Positions 19,028 through 28,103 of a DNA stretch of 64,000 nt are shown one piece after another (position 1 is the stretch's first letter; every line of letters begins with the position of its first letter). The translations under genes and the position numbers were made by a program. Below the pieces are notes generated by a model. It saw only the letters and a program-made list of their open reading frames with translations, ran no database searches and was not told the DNA's origin. Origin of the DNA: Caldilineaceae bacterium (lineage in GTDB: Bacteria; Chloroflexota; Anaerolineae; Caldilineales; Caldilineaceae); NCBI GenBank assembly GCA_958295845.1, contig OY282376.1, positions 571,022-635,021 on the forward strand, given 5' to 3'.

Positions 19028-19903
19028 ATGGAACTGAGTTGCACGTCCGTCATGCTTCCCCGCTGGGAGCTGGACGAGACCTTTGACAAGCTGCAGGCGT
19101 ACGGCTACGACGCCGTCGAGCTGCGCTGCCGCTACAACCCCGATGATCCAAATGCAGAGCCCTTCTTCTGGGGCCGGCATCTCTCTGACGTGAGCCCGGA
19201 CAATATCCTCGACAAGGCCGAGCAGATTCGCGCCGCCGTCAAACGCACCGGCATCCGCGTCGCCGCGCTGGCCCCCAACGCCAGCTACGACGATACCGAA
19301 CACGTCCTCAAGCTCTTCAAGGGCGCCCTGGCCATCGATCCCGACCGACCGCCTCTGATCCGCATCGACGCGCCCAAGCACGACCGCACCAGGCCCTACT
19401 GGCCGCAGTTCCTGGCAGCCCGCGCCGGCTACGCCAAACTGGCCGAGCTGGCAGGTGAGTATGGCGTCAAGGCGACCTACGAAATCCACACCGGCACCCT
19501 CGCCGTCACCGCCTCGCGTGCGCTCGAGCTGCTGCGCGACCTGGATCCCAACCACATCGGTGCCATCTACGACGTGCAAAACATGATCGAAGTCGGCATT
19601 GAAGACACTCGCATGGGTCTTGAGCTCCTCGGCCCCTACGTGGCCCACTGCCATATCGGCAACCGGCTGCCCGAGCCCGGCGACCAGACAACCCGCGGCA
19701 ACACGTCCTGGAGCTGGCGCGGCGCCCGCCTCGCAGAGGGCGTCGCCGACATCCCCCAACTGATCGACGACCTCAAAACCTTCGGCTACAAGGGCGCTCT
19801 CTCCCTCGAGCTGTTCATTCCCGACAACTTTACGCCCGGAAACGACGACGAGATCGTGAAAACCGAAGGCGCTTTCCTGCGCAAGCTGATAGACCAGTCC
19901 TAG
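19028..19903 (+). CDS. sugar phosphate isomerase/epimerase (xylose-isomerase-like TIM barrel)
   Basis: A 291-residue AP-endonuclease-2/xylose-isomerase-like barrel protein. ATG 19028 is selected because aaaggag lies at 19014-19020; the longer open frame from 18929 overlaps the previous gene without support. Barrel strands ending in likely metal ligands are seen as VELRCRY, TYEIHTGTLAV, VAHCHIGN and LSLELF. Such enzymes isomerise, epimerise or dehydrate inositol- or sugar-derived keto compounds. It lies 68 bp after the Gfo/Idh/MocA gene and before a second, divergent member of the same fold. Confidence 0.85.
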   Translation: MELSCTSVMLPRWELDETFDKLQAYGYDAVELRCRYNPDDPNAEPFFWGRHLSDVSPDNILDKAEQIRAAVKRTGIRVAALAPNASYDDTEHVLKLFKGALAIDPDRPPLIRIDAPKHDRTRPYWPQFLAARAGYAKLAELAGEYGVKATYEIHTGTLAVTASRALELLRDLDPNHIGAIYDVQNMIEVGIEDTRMGLELLGPYVAHCHIGNRLPEPGDQTTRGNTSWSWRGARLAEGVADIPQLIDDLKTFGYKGALSLELFIPDNFTPGNDDEIVKTEGAFLRKLIDQS

Positions 19904-19915
19904 CACACAGAACAG

Positions 19916-19967
19916 GCGGGTACCCCGGCTTTGACTCTCTGACGCATGAGAAAGTCGGGGTACCCGC
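19916..19967. terminator. long imperfect hairpin between the two isomerase genes
   Basis: The left arm at 19916-19932 (gcgggtaccccggcttt) pairs with the right arm at 19951-19967 (aaagtcggggtacccgc) with one mismatch in 17, around an 18-nt loop. No T run follows, so it is either a non-canonical terminator or an mRNA-stabilising hairpin. It sits immediately before a CAATACG repeat block. Confidence 0.6.
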
Positions 19968-19972
19968 AAAGT

Positions 19973-19999
19973 ACTCAATACGCAATACGCAATACGAAA
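19973..19999. repeat. CAATACG heptamer repeat
   Basis: Three tandem 7-bp CAATACG units just upstream of the second isomerase gene. The same heptamer occurs at 29029-29047 and, inverted, at 22745-22803. Confidence 0.85.
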
Positions 20000-20022
20000 C
20001 AGAGCCTCAGGACGCCGCCAAC

Positions 20023-20838
20023 ATGCCCTACGCCATCTGCAATGAACTCTTCGAAGACTGGTCTCTCGAAAAAACCGCCGCCTTCGTCGCCGACCTCGGC
20101 TACCAGGGCCTCGAGCTGGCCCCCTTCACCCTCTGCAATCTGGTCACCGAGCTCTCCGCCGCCGACCGCCGCCGCATCCGGCAGACGGTCGAGGGCGCCG
20201 GCCTCTCCGTCGTCGGCCTCCACTGGCTGCTGGCACAGACCGAAGGCTTCCAGCTCAACGATCCCGACCCCGACGTCCGCGCCCGCACCGCCCAATATCT
20301 GCTCGACCTGATCGACTGCTGCGCCGAACTCGGCGGCGAGGTGCTCATCTTTGGCTCGCCCCAACAGCGCGATCTGCCGCCCGTCCGCGCGCGCGCCGAG
20401 GCCTGGAAATCGACCGCCGAGATCATGCACGCGTGCGGCGTACGCGCCCAGGAGCAGGGCGTCCTCTTCTGCGTCGAACCGCTCAGCCGCAACGAGACCA
20501 ACTTCATCGTCAACGTCGACGAAGCCGCTGAACTGGTGCGCCAGGTCGACCACCCCGGCCTCCAGATGATGGTCGATACCAAGGCCATGAGCAACGACCC
20601 CCGCACCATCCCCGAACAGATCCAGGCCGTCCATCCTCTCTTCCACCACGTCCACCTCAACGACCCCAATCTGCGCGGCCCCGGCATGGGCGATCTAGAC
20701 TTCCGCCCCATCCTGCAGACGCTCGACGACCTCAACTACAACCGCTGGCTCTCGGTCGAAGTATTCGACTTCACCCCCGGCCCTGAACGCACAGCCCGTG
20801 AAAGCCTGGCCTATCTGAACGCGATTCCAACTGGCTAG
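20023..20838 (+). CDS. sugar phosphate isomerase/epimerase (xylose-isomerase-like TIM barrel)
   Basis: A 271-residue barrel of the same superfamily as the preceding gene but with clearly different sequence. Likely metal ligands are the Glu in LFCVEPL, the Asp in MMVDTKAM, the His in HHVHLND and the Glu in LSVEVF. GLHWLLAQTEG near residue 65 and GLELAPF near 30 match the 3-keto-sugar and hydroxypyruvate isomerase-like group. It follows its neighbour after a hairpin and a heptamer block, so its expression may be partly uncoupled. It probably acts on an intermediate produced by the dehydrogenase upstream. Confidence 0.87.
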   Translation: MPYAICNELFEDWSLEKTAAFVADLGYQGLELAPFTLCNLVTELSAADRRRIRQTVEGAGLSVVGLHWLLAQTEGFQLNDPDPDVRARTAQYLLDLIDCCAELGGEVLIFGSPQQRDLPPVRARAEAWKSTAEIMHACGVRAQEQGVLFCVEPLSRNETNFIVNVDEAAELVRQVDHPGLQMMVDTKAMSNDPRTIPEQIQAVHPLFHHVHLNDPNLRGPGMGDLDFRPILQTLDDLNYNRWLSVEVFDFTPGPERTARESLAYLNAIPTG

Positions 20839-20898
20839 CGGACGCGTACACCGCTAGCCTTACCAAACATCGGGCCCGGGCACCCAAAAAAATAACGT

Positions 20899-20926
20899 TT
20901 GACACAATAATATAAAACCGTAAAAT
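20899..20926 (+). promoter_or_regulatory. sigma-70-type promoter for the Dpp-type ABC importer
   Basis: A perfect TTGACA (20899-20904) and TAAAAT (20921-20926) are separated by 16 bp in an AT-rich pocket between the isomerase stop and the binding-protein gene. It predicts a leader of roughly 150 nt before ATG 21087. This is the best promoter match I found in the window. Confidence 0.6.
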
Positions 20927-21086
20927 GGAGTCGTTCCCACTGCGCCTCTTTTCCCAAAAGGGGCCCAGGGGAACGGAACGTGCTTGGCTGGGTTCTCGCT
21001 GTTCCCCAACCGGGAACGCATGCAATCCCGCCAATTCCTCATCCTCGGTTCATACATCATCACACGTAGGAAAGGAGATTCACAGC

Positions 21087-22691
21087 ATGGCACTCCGTAA
21101 GGTAGTGATTCGTACAGCTGTACCCCTGGCAGCGCTGTTGCTGCTGCTGCTCGCCGCCGGGTGTGTGGCACCGGCTGCCGCACCGGCAGACTCAGGCGAT
21201 GGGGACATGATGGAGGCTGCGGAAAGCGAGCTCATCGTCGCCGTCGCCCAGGAAATGACTTCCCTGGAGGGAACGTTGGCCGCCGCTGAAACCAACTGTA
21301 ACGGCTGCTTGAACGTTGTCGAAACCCTGGTCACGCGTAACTTCTCCACCGGCGAGATCATCCCTCTGCTGGCAATTGAGTGGGAACGGCTCGATGACAG
21401 GACGATCCAATTCCAGTTGCGCGAAGGTGTAACCTTCCATGACGGATCCCCGCTGAACGCCGAAGCCGTGGCGACAAGCATCAACTATATGTGGGATGCC
21501 GACCTCGTCAACACCCTCGACGGCGCTATCGGCGGTGTCCTCAGTGCCGAAGCGGTAGACGAATACAGCGTCAACGTAGCCAACGCCGATCCCGACCCGA
21601 TTCTGCTGGAGAAGATGTACTTCGTCGCCATTACCTCGGCCAAGCAGATTCAGGAGGCGCCGGACACCTATTCCACCAACCTGGTTGGCACCGGCCCCTA
21701 CATGCTTGACGAGTGGAAGCGCGGCGAATCGATCACCTATGTCGTCAACCCCGACTGGTGGGGCCACGACAACCCCGACGAGGCCGGAGGCAAGGTATCC
21801 TTTGACAAGCTGACCTGGCGCTTCCTGCCCGAAGACACGGTCCGGGCCGCGGCTGCCCAGGCCGGCGAAGTCGACATTGCACAGTTCGTGACGCCTGACC
21901 AGTGCAATGCCGCCATGAGCGACGACGGCCTGCGCTGCGCTTCAGTGGCCAGCGTCGAGACAATGTTCGCCCGCATGGGCAACAAGGGCCTGTTTGAAGA
22001 CCAGCGCGTGCGCATGGCGCTCAACCTGGCCATTGACAAGGAGTTGATCGTCAATTCGCTGCTGGGCGGAGCCGCTACCATCACCGGCCAGATCGTCAAC
22101 GAGACCGCCACCGGGCACAACTCGGACCTGCAGCCCTATCCCTATGATCCAGATCAAGCGCGTGCCCTCCTCGAGGACGCAGCGGCCGACGGGGTAGATG
22201 TGGGCCAGGAATTCACCCTCGCCTCCCGCCAGGGCCTGCATGCCGGCCACGTCGAGGTCATCCAGGCCATCGGCGGTATGCTCAGCGAAGTCGGCTTCAA
22301 CCCCAACGTCAGTGTCATGCCCCCGGACACCTTCAATCCCCAGTTCAGCCAAAACTGGTCGGAAGTGGAAGGCCAGCCCAACTGGGTCGCCGTCCATCTG
22401 CACGGCAACGAGATCCTCGATCTCTGGTTCTCCTATGTCAACTACTTCACCTGTGAAGGGGTTCTATCACTCTACTGCAACGAGGAAGTCAACGCGCTGT
22501 GGGAAGAGGCGCGCACCCTCACGGGCGATGCCCGTGACATGAAGCTGCAGGAAGCCGCACAGGTCGCCTATGACGATGCCGCCTACGGCCTCATCGCCCA
22601 CCTCGACCTCGCCTACCTGATCAGCGAAGACCTGAACTGGAACGTGAAGCTGGACCATCGCCTGCAGGCCAAGGAGATGTCACCAAAGTAA
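21087..22691 (+). CDS. ABC transporter substrate-binding lipoprotein, family 5 (peptide/oligosaccharide type)
   Basis: A 534-residue extracytoplasmic solute-binding protein of the DppA/OppA family (SBP_bac_5). The N-terminus is a lipoprotein signal: a Lys/Arg head, a Leu-rich core and a lipobox LAAGC ending at Cys26. Family motifs include TIQFQLREGVTFHDG, YMLDEWKRGE and VRMALNLAIDKE. ATG 21087 has aaaggag ten bases upstream; the longer frame from 20925 would hide the signal peptide. Two matching permease genes follow. With sugar dehydrogenase and isomerase genes upstream, an oligosaccharide or sugar-acid ligand is as likely as a peptide. Confidence 0.92.
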   Translation: MALRKVVIRTAVPLAALLLLLLAAGCVAPAAAPADSGDGDMMEAAESELIVAVAQEMTSLEGTLAAAETNCNGCLNVVETLVTRNFSTGEIIPLLAIEWERLDDRTIQFQLREGVTFHDGSPLNAEAVATSINYMWDADLVNTLDGAIGGVLSAEAVDEYSVNVANADPDPILLEKMYFVAITSAKQIQEAPDTYSTNLVGTGPYMLDEWKRGESITYVVNPDWWGHDNPDEAGGKVSFDKLTWRFLPEDTVRAAAAQAGEVDIAQFVTPDQCNAAMSDDGLRCASVASVETMFARMGNKGLFEDQRVRMALNLAIDKELIVNSLLGGAATITGQIVNETATGHNSDLQPYPYDPDQARALLEDAAADGVDVGQEFTLASRQGLHAGHVEVIQAIGGMLSEVGFNPNVSVMPPDTFNPQFSQNWSEVEGQPNWVAVHLHGNEILDLWFSYVNYFTCEGVLSLYCNEEVNALWEEARTLTGDARDMKLQEAAQVAYDDAAYGLIAHLDLAYLISEDLNWNVKLDHRLQAKEMSPK

Positions 22692-22744
22692 AGGGTAAAT
22701 AAAGGGCTCAGTTTGACCAGCCCGTAGAAGCTCGAAAGTCCAAC

Positions 22745-22803
22745 GCGTATCACGTATTGCGCCATGCCCCGCAAAGACGGTGACGACGCAATACGTGATA
22801 CGC
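22745..22803. repeat. perfect 17-bp inverted repeat after the binding-protein gene
   Basis: The left arm at 22745-22761 (gcgtatcacgtattgcg) and right arm at 22787-22803 are exact reverse complements around a 25-nt loop. The arms contain the CAATACG heptamer in both orientations. It lies between the binding-protein and permease genes, where it could reduce transcription into the permeases or protect the upstream mRNA. Confidence 0.8.
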
Positions 22804-22914
22804 AGCATTCGGAAATGAGATGATGACTGTTCCGACGAGGACAGGAAAGAAGAGAGAACATCTCCCGCTCCCTCTTTTCCCGCTTCTCGCTCCTCCGAAC
22901 TAAAGGCCGGTCCT

Positions 22915-23832
22915 ATTCTTCCCTATCTGCTCAGACGCTTCATCCACTCAATTGGCGTCGCCTTCGCTGTTCTCACATTCGTCTTCATCGCGGGCCGTGT
23001 AATAGGTGACCCTGTCCGTATCATGGTGGGCGTCGAGGCCTCCGAAGAACGCGTCCAGCAGGTGCGCGACCAGCTGGGCCTCAACGATCCGATTCCAGTG
23101 CAGTATGCCAGATTCGCGGTACGCGCGATTCTTTTGGATTTCGGCGACTCTTTCTGGCAGAAGACATCAGCCCTGCCCCTGGTGTTGGACCGTCTGCCCG
23201 CCACTTTCCGACTGGCCGCGGCAGCCTTCCTGCTGGCCGCGCCCATCGGCATCCTCCTGGGCGCAGCAGCCGCCCTCCGCCCGCAGACCTACCTGGACAG
23301 GCTAATCAACGTCCTCTCGCTGGGGGGCGTTTCCATGGTCGACTTCTGGATGGCGCTGATGTTGATTATCGTCTTCGCTGTCCAGCTCGGCTGGTTCAAG
23401 ACATCCGGCTACGGCGGCTTTGCCTTCATGGCCCTGCCGACCTTGACGCTCTGTCTCTCTCCCCTGGGCCGCATCTCCCAGATCACCCGCAGCGCCATGC
23501 TGGATGAGATGAACCAGCCCCATATCACCGTCGCCCGCGCCAAGGGCCTTTCCGAAAAACGCGTCGTCTTCGTCCATGCCCTCAAAAACGCCGCCATCCC
23601 CGTCGTCACCATCAGCGGCGATATGTTGTCCTCTATGCTCAACGGCGCAATCCTGGTGGAGACGGTCTTCGCCTGGCCGGGCATCGGCTATCTGACCTTG
23701 CAGGCGCTCCAACGGCGAGACCTGCCGCTGGTGGAAGCGACCGTTTTCGTGGTCGCCTGCATGGTGATCGTGGTCAATCTGCTCGTCGATCTGAGCTACG
23801 TATACCTGAACCCAAGGATCCGCTTCCAGTGA
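22915..23832 (+). CDS. ABC transporter permease, DppB/OppB type (probable non-AUG start)
   Basis: The first permease of the importer. The first ATG (23023) would cut away the conserved first membrane helix, but the frame is open upstream and encodes PYLLRRFIHSIGVAF and FIAGRVIGDPVRI, typical of DppB N-termini. From 22819, just after a TGA, to 23022 the frame has no ATG, GTG or TTG. An ATT at 22915, eight bases after aaagg, is the best-placed candidate and gives 305 residues, normal for the family; CTG at 22927 is the alternative. The permease loop motif TVARAKGLSEKRVVFVHALK is intact. Confidence 0.8.
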   Translation: MLPYLLRRFIHSIGVAFAVLTFVFIAGRVIGDPVRIMVGVEASEERVQQVRDQLGLNDPIPVQYARFAVRAILLDFGDSFWQKTSALPLVLDRLPATFRLAAAAFLLAAPIGILLGAAAALRPQTYLDRLINVLSLGGVSMVDFWMALMLIIVFAVQLGWFKTSGYGGFAFMALPTLTLCLSPLGRISQITRSAMLDEMNQPHITVARAKGLSEKRVVFVHALKNAAIPVVTISGDMLSSMLNGAILVETVFAWPGIGYLTLQALQRRDLPLVEATVFVVACMVIVVNLLVDLSYVYLNPRIRFQ

Positions 23833-23837
23833 ACCAC

Positions 23838-23880
23838 GCACACTGCCTGCTGCGCACTGCCTGCTACGCATTGCCTAACG
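23838..23880. repeat. 14-bp-phased tandem repeat (cactgcctgctacg type)
   Basis: Three imperfect units of ca(c/t)tgcctgct(a/g)cg follow one another at a 14-bp step in the spacer between the two permease genes, another member of the heptamer-phased family of spacer repeats. Confidence 0.6.
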
Positions 23881-23941
23881 CCCTGGCGGAATTCGGGCAG
23901 CCTTCTGCTCCCTCCGCTCTTCCCAGGAAGTCAAGGCGGCC

Positions 23942-24910
23942 ATGTCCGACGAGCTAAAGTTGTTTCCCGAAGAACGAACGGTACGTTCCCGGAGCGAAAC
24001 CCGCTGGCTCATCGTGCGCGGCCTGCTGCGAGATCCCGTCACCTTCGTAGCCATAATGATTCTCACCCTGATTCTGATTTCGGCAGTCGGCGCCGAACTG
24101 ATCGCGCCTCACGACCCGCTTGGACAGGACCTGAACCTGCGCAACATGCCCCCAATGGCCCGAGCCCTCGACGAAAACGACGCGCCCACCGGCTTCCCCT
24201 TCATCCTGGGTACCGATCCACTCGGACGCGACATCCTCAGCCGCATCATCTTTGGCGCCCGCGTCTCCCTGACCGTCGGGTTCAGCAGCGCGCTCGTCTC
24301 CGGTTTTATTGGCACCCTTCTGGGCATCATCGCCGGTTACTACCGCGGCACCGCCGATGACATCATCATGCGCCTGGTCGATATTCAGATGAGCATCCCC
24401 GTCCTTCTGTTGGCACTGCTGGTGCTCTTCGCGATCGGGTCCGGTTTCCTCAACCTGGTCGTCGTGCTCGCTATCGTCAGGTGGATGGCCTACACGCGTC
24501 TTGCGCGCGGCCAGACCCTCGCCCTGCGCAACTCACCGTTCATCGACGCCGCCATCGCCATAGGCAATTCCAATACCCGCATCCTCTTCCGCCACATCGT
24601 CCCCAACGTCTCCTCCCCCCTCATCATTCTCGGCACACTGGAAGTGGCAACCCTCATTCTGAGCGAAGCGGGGCTGAGCTTTCTCGGCTTTGGCATCCAG
24701 CTGCCCCAGCCTTCCTGGGGTCTCATGATTGCCGGCGGCCGCCAATATATCACTTCGGCCTGGTGGATTGTCGCCTTCCCCGGCCTGATCATTTTCCTCA
24801 CCACCCTCAGCCTCAACCTGCTGGCCGCATCCCTGCGTGCTATCTCCGACCCCGTCCAACGCGAACGCTGGTTCAGGAAAGGCTCCTCGGCCGCCAAATC
24901 CAATGGCTAG
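23942..24910 (+). CDS. ABC transporter permease, DppC/OppC type
   Basis: A 322-residue second permease. It has a cytoplasmic N-terminal stretch, a first TM helix at about 40-60, an extracytoplasmic loop with the family motif HPLG-like GTDPLGRDILSRII, and the EAA-type loop FIDAAIAIGNSNTRILFRH that contacts the ATPase. FLGFGIQLPQPSWG is a standard DppC marker. The gene lies 109 bp downstream of DppB. No ATP-binding subunit follows, which is unusual for a Dpp/Opp system, so ATPases must come from elsewhere in the genome. A repeat-filled spacer separates it from the next, convergent gene. Confidence 0.92.
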   Translation: MSDELKLFPEERTVRSRSETRWLIVRGLLRDPVTFVAIMILTLILISAVGAELIAPHDPLGQDLNLRNMPPMARALDENDAPTGFPFILGTDPLGRDILSRIIFGARVSLTVGFSSALVSGFIGTLLGIIAGYYRGTADDIIMRLVDIQMSIPVLLLALLVLFAIGSGFLNLVVVLAIVRWMAYTRLARGQTLALRNSPFIDAAIAIGNSNTRILFRHIVPNVSSPLIILGTLEVATLILSEAGLSFLGFGIQLPQPSWGLMIAGGRQYITSAWWIVAFPGLIIFLTTLSLNLLAASLRAISDPVQRERWFRKGSSAAKSNG

Positions 24911-25303
24911 GCTCTGTTGACCTCTAACGCAACCGGAAACTACCCCTCCACAACGAATTTGCTATCCTGAATGAGGCTAGCGAAGGCTATTACACGCCCC
25001 GCTCTGGCTAACCATCGTGTTCATTTTTCCCCAGCAACGTGTCTGGCCACCAGTGTCTGCTCCCACCTTACCGTCACAACCCGCATAAGTTTCTGACCAC
25101 TGACCACTGACCACTGCAGTTCCAAGCGGCCTCCCTTGTGCAGGGGCTGCGCCCCCGCAACGCCCCGCCCTGGCTAACCACCGTGTTCATTCTTCCCCAG
25201 CAACGTGTCAAGCCAACAGTGTCTGCTCCCCCTCGCCGTCTCAAGCCACCGCCCACTAAAAACTAAAAACTGACTACTAAAAACTGAACACTAGAAACTA
25301 CCC
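24911..25303. repeat. repeat-filled spacer: two R1 copies and two short-tandem-repeat blocks
   Basis: No gene is present. The spacer holds a degenerate R1 copy (24995-25066), a GACCACT heptamer block (25093-25119), a better R1 copy (25127-25230) and an ACTAAAAA-type block (25254-25300). This order of R1 followed by a tandem-repeat block is the same as in the 171-bp array unit. Confidence 0.85.
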
Positions 25304-26134
25304 TCAGCCCTGACTCATCCCAGCCGCCGCGCTCCGTCCCCGCGCCGCCTGCTTGACCTGGTTCCACTTTTCCATCCAGGCGTTCCTGCCCGTATGGCGG
25401 ATAATATCGTGAATCGTCGCCCGCGGCTGGTAGGGCAGATACATGCCGCAATGCCACGCCAGATTGCGGTAGACCATGAAGTCGCCCGGCCCCAGATAGA
25501 CCTGCACCGCTCCCGGCATCGAACGGCAATGCTCGAAATAAAACTGCTCCGCCTCCGCGTCGCTCCACGCCGCCGGCGCCTCCTTCATCACCGGGTCCCC
25601 CGTCGACTGGACCTCTTCCGGCAGATCCTGCTGCCGCAGATGGCTGCCGGGCACATACCAGGTACAGGCGTCCGCATAGATCGCGCAGTTGACCTGGTTG
25701 AAATAACGCAGATCGTTCCATACCGTCGCCATGAACGACTCCATCTCCGCATCGCGCGCCTCCGCCGGCACCTCCACCACGCCATCGCGGTGCCAGCCGC
25801 AGTGCCACGGGCGCTCCAGCGGCTCAACCAGAAGCCCCATAATGTCCAGATGCGCGTGTGTATACCCCGGCCCCAGCAGCTGCTCCACCGTCACCCGCAG
25901 CTCGTCGAGTTCCGCATAGTCCCTGAACGGCTGCAGATCGATATATTCCTCGTACCGGTCCAGCGGTTGGATGCGTTGCGTCTGCGGCCCGTTGAGCTCA
26001 TGTGCCAGCGCACGCGCCCTGTCTGCCTCACGCCGCAAGTCCGTCAGAAGCGACGGCGGTACAATCCCCCGAAAGATCAGAAATCCCTGCTGATGGTATT
26101 CATGCACCATCCAATCTTCAAACTGAAACGTCAT
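25304..26134 (-). CDS. phytanoyl-CoA dioxygenase (PhyH) family protein
   Basis: A 276-residue PhyH-type Fe(II)/2-oxoglutarate oxygenase. The metal site is His115-Arg-Asp117 in GWHRDGVVEVP, and the distal His is in NLAWHCGMY with a nearby Arg (QPRATIHD) for 2-oxoglutarate. The start at 26134 is chosen because aggagg stands just upstream on the minus strand; the frame extends upstream 44 codons without conserved content. The gene is divergent from the CUT1 importer operon across a 418-bp spacer, so the two may share regulation. It is only distantly similar to the other PhyH proteins of the window. The substrate is unknown. Confidence 0.88.
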   Translation of the reverse strand: MTFQFEDWMVHEYHQQGFLIFRGIVPPSLLTDLRREADRARALAHELNGPQTQRIQPLDRYEEYIDLQPFRDYAELDELRVTVEQLLGPGYTHAHLDIMGLLVEPLERPWHCGWHRDGVVEVPAEARDAEMESFMATVWNDLRYFNQVNCAIYADACTWYVPGSHLRQQDLPEEVQSTGDPVMKEAPAAWSDAEAEQFYFEHCRSMPGAVQVYLGPGDFMVYRNLAWHCGMYLPYQPRATIHDIIRHTGRNAWMEKWNQVKQAARGRSAAAGMSQG

Positions 26135-26552
26135 CTCCGCCCTCCTGGCTTCCCCTTGCTGGGGGCGTCCTGCTGTGTCGTCTGCACTGGACAGTGGTGA
26201 GCCGTCCAAACCCCGAAATTCTATTCCTGTTTGTTTATTGACACTACCACTGCTACGATGAATCATGCAACGGCACTCTGGCCCGGTTCCGGCGCCTGTC
26301 GATGGACATTCCCATGGAGAATAGCGCCCGACAGACCTTGTTCAGGGCGATTGCTCTCCAAATTCCTATCAGCTATAATCAGCCAGTGTTCCGCTCGCAA
26401 TACCGCGCAATACCCGAGCTCACACAGCGACTCTGAGGCCAATTTGCAACGCCCCTGCGTCTTCCGGCCCACCATCAACCTGAAATCGTAGACCTATCGC
26501 CTGTCATCATAACATTCCGTATTCGCGCACTGATCGCAAAAGGAGAAATGAC
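26135..26552. other. 418-bp divergent intergenic region
   Basis: This lies between the divergent PhyH and sugar-importer genes. No gene is seen. It contains the promoter candidate at 26351-26379 pointing toward the importer and is the natural place for operator sites, although I see no obvious operator palindrome. Confidence 0.55.
26351..26379 (+). promoter_or_regulatory. sigma-70-type promoter candidate for the CUT1 importer operon
   Basis: TTGCTC (26351-26356) and a perfect TATAAT (26374-26379) are separated by 17 bp, giving a leader of about 165 nt before ATG 26553. The -10 element is strong; the -35 match is only partial. Confidence 0.45.
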
Positions 26553-28049
26553 ATGAAGGAGAATCTCAACCTCTCTCGGCGAAACTTCCTTAAGACAGTT
26601 GGCGTCGTGTCGGCCGGTTCCGTACTGGCCGCCTGTGTTCCCGCAGGCGAAACCGCGCAACAGCAGGACGGCGAGCCCGCCGCCGCGACCCAGGAGCTGA
26701 TCGCATTCCTGGGCGGCTGGACGCCGACCGAAAGCATGGAGCGCAGCGAAGACAACCCCAACCCGCACAACAAGATCCTCGAAGTGCTCGACGAATACAC
26801 CGCCGAGCATCCAGGCGTCTCAATTGAATGGATCAGGCTGCCCTCCGGCGTCAGCAGCCGCGAGTGGATGGTGGCCCAACAGACCGCCGGCACAATCCCT
26901 CACATCATGCCGGCAGCCCAATGGATCATCAAAGAGGACGTCGACAAGGACTGGTGGGTCGTTCTTACCGAACACCTCCAGCAGCCCAACCCCTATATCG
27001 CCGCCGGTGAACCGGGCAGTGAACGTTGGATCGACCAGTTCTACCCCACGCCCAACTCCATGTTGAACATCGAGGGCAACTTCCTCAACGTCGCCTTTGG
27101 CATCAACACCACCTGGTTCTTCTACAACGTTGATCTGTTTGACGAGCTTGGCATCTCCGTCCCGGCCAACTACGCCGAATTCCTCGAAAATTGCCAGGTG
27201 GCCCAAGATGCCGGCCTGATCGGGTACGACTTCATCACTTTCTCCCCCGCCGACACCGATGCCTGGTATCGCCAGCAGATCGGCTCGATGATCATGGAGC
27301 GCGACCTCGCCCCCCTGGTCAACCCGGACGGCCGCTTCGCCGAGCTCTCCGAGGTCGCCTGCGCCATCCGCGAAGGCGTCTATCACGCCCATCTGCCCCA
27401 GTTCCGCCAGTGGCTGGAGCTGTGGAAGCTCAACGTACCCTACCGCCGCGCCGACTGGACCGTGTCCGCGCCCGACTCCACCCGCCTCTTCCTCACCAAG
27501 AATACGCCAATCACCGAAAACGGCTCCTGGATTATCCCGCAGCTGGAAATCGATCCGCTGCTAGACTTCGAGTGGGCTACCTTCTGGGCCCCGCCGCTGA
27601 CAAAAGAGAGCAGCGAGTTCGTGACCGACCCGCCCACCGTCGCCCCCAACGTCGGCACAGTCACCGACAACTTCGCCGTCTCCACCCGCGCCCGCAAAGA
27701 CGGCGTCCTTGATACCGCCATCGACCTGCTGCGCTTTTTCTCGCACCCCGAGAACATTGAACTGGTGCAGGGCGAAATCGGCCAGAACATGCCCAACGTC
27801 AAGGGAACCAGAGTCCCCGACCGCTTCGTCGAAGCGCACAAGGGGCTGGTCGAGTCGATCGGCTATGTGACCATGTTCCAGTACGAGATCGTCACAATGG
27901 ACCTCGAAGCAGCCGAGACGTGCGGCAAGTCCTGGTGGTCCTATCTGCTGGACGAGATCAGCATCGACGAGTGCATCGAACAGAACCAGGCCGCCTTCGA
28001 AGGCTACGCAACCCGCTACATTGACGAGCAAGGCAACGCCTGCGCCTGA
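26553..28049 (+). CDS. extracellular solute-binding protein, CUT1 sugar ABC type (Tat lipoprotein)
   Basis: A 498-residue family 1 sugar-binding protein. The N-terminus has a twin-arginine motif (SRRNFLK, residues 8-14) and a lipobox LAAC with Cys28, so it is predicted to be exported folded and lipid-anchored. The body shows the usual SBP_bac_1 layout, for example LVEYT-like and FFYNVDLFDELGISVPANY segments. A strong RBS (aaaggag) precedes ATG. Two CUT1 permeases follow, then catabolic genes including a rhamnosidase and GH105-type protein, so a rhamnose- or uronate-containing oligosaccharide is the likely ligand (inferred from context). Confidence 0.92.
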   Translation: MKENLNLSRRNFLKTVGVVSAGSVLAACVPAGETAQQQDGEPAAATQELIAFLGGWTPTESMERSEDNPNPHNKILEVLDEYTAEHPGVSIEWIRLPSGVSSREWMVAQQTAGTIPHIMPAAQWIIKEDVDKDWWVVLTEHLQQPNPYIAAGEPGSERWIDQFYPTPNSMLNIEGNFLNVAFGINTTWFFYNVDLFDELGISVPANYAEFLENCQVAQDAGLIGYDFITFSPADTDAWYRQQIGSMIMERDLAPLVNPDGRFAELSEVACAIREGVYHAHLPQFRQWLELWKLNVPYRRADWTVSAPDSTRLFLTKNTPITENGSWIIPQLEIDPLLDFEWATFWAPPLTKESSEFVTDPPTVAPNVGTVTDNFAVSTRARKDGVLDTAIDLLRFFSHPENIELVQGEIGQNMPNVKGTRVPDRFVEAHKGLVESIGYVTMFQYEIVTMDLEAAETCGKSWWSYLLDEISIDECIEQNQAAFEGYATRYIDEQGNACA

Positions 28050-28103
28050 CCGCAAATGACCGGTGGCTGACACCTTCACATCGGCCACCGGCCTCTAACC
28101 ACG

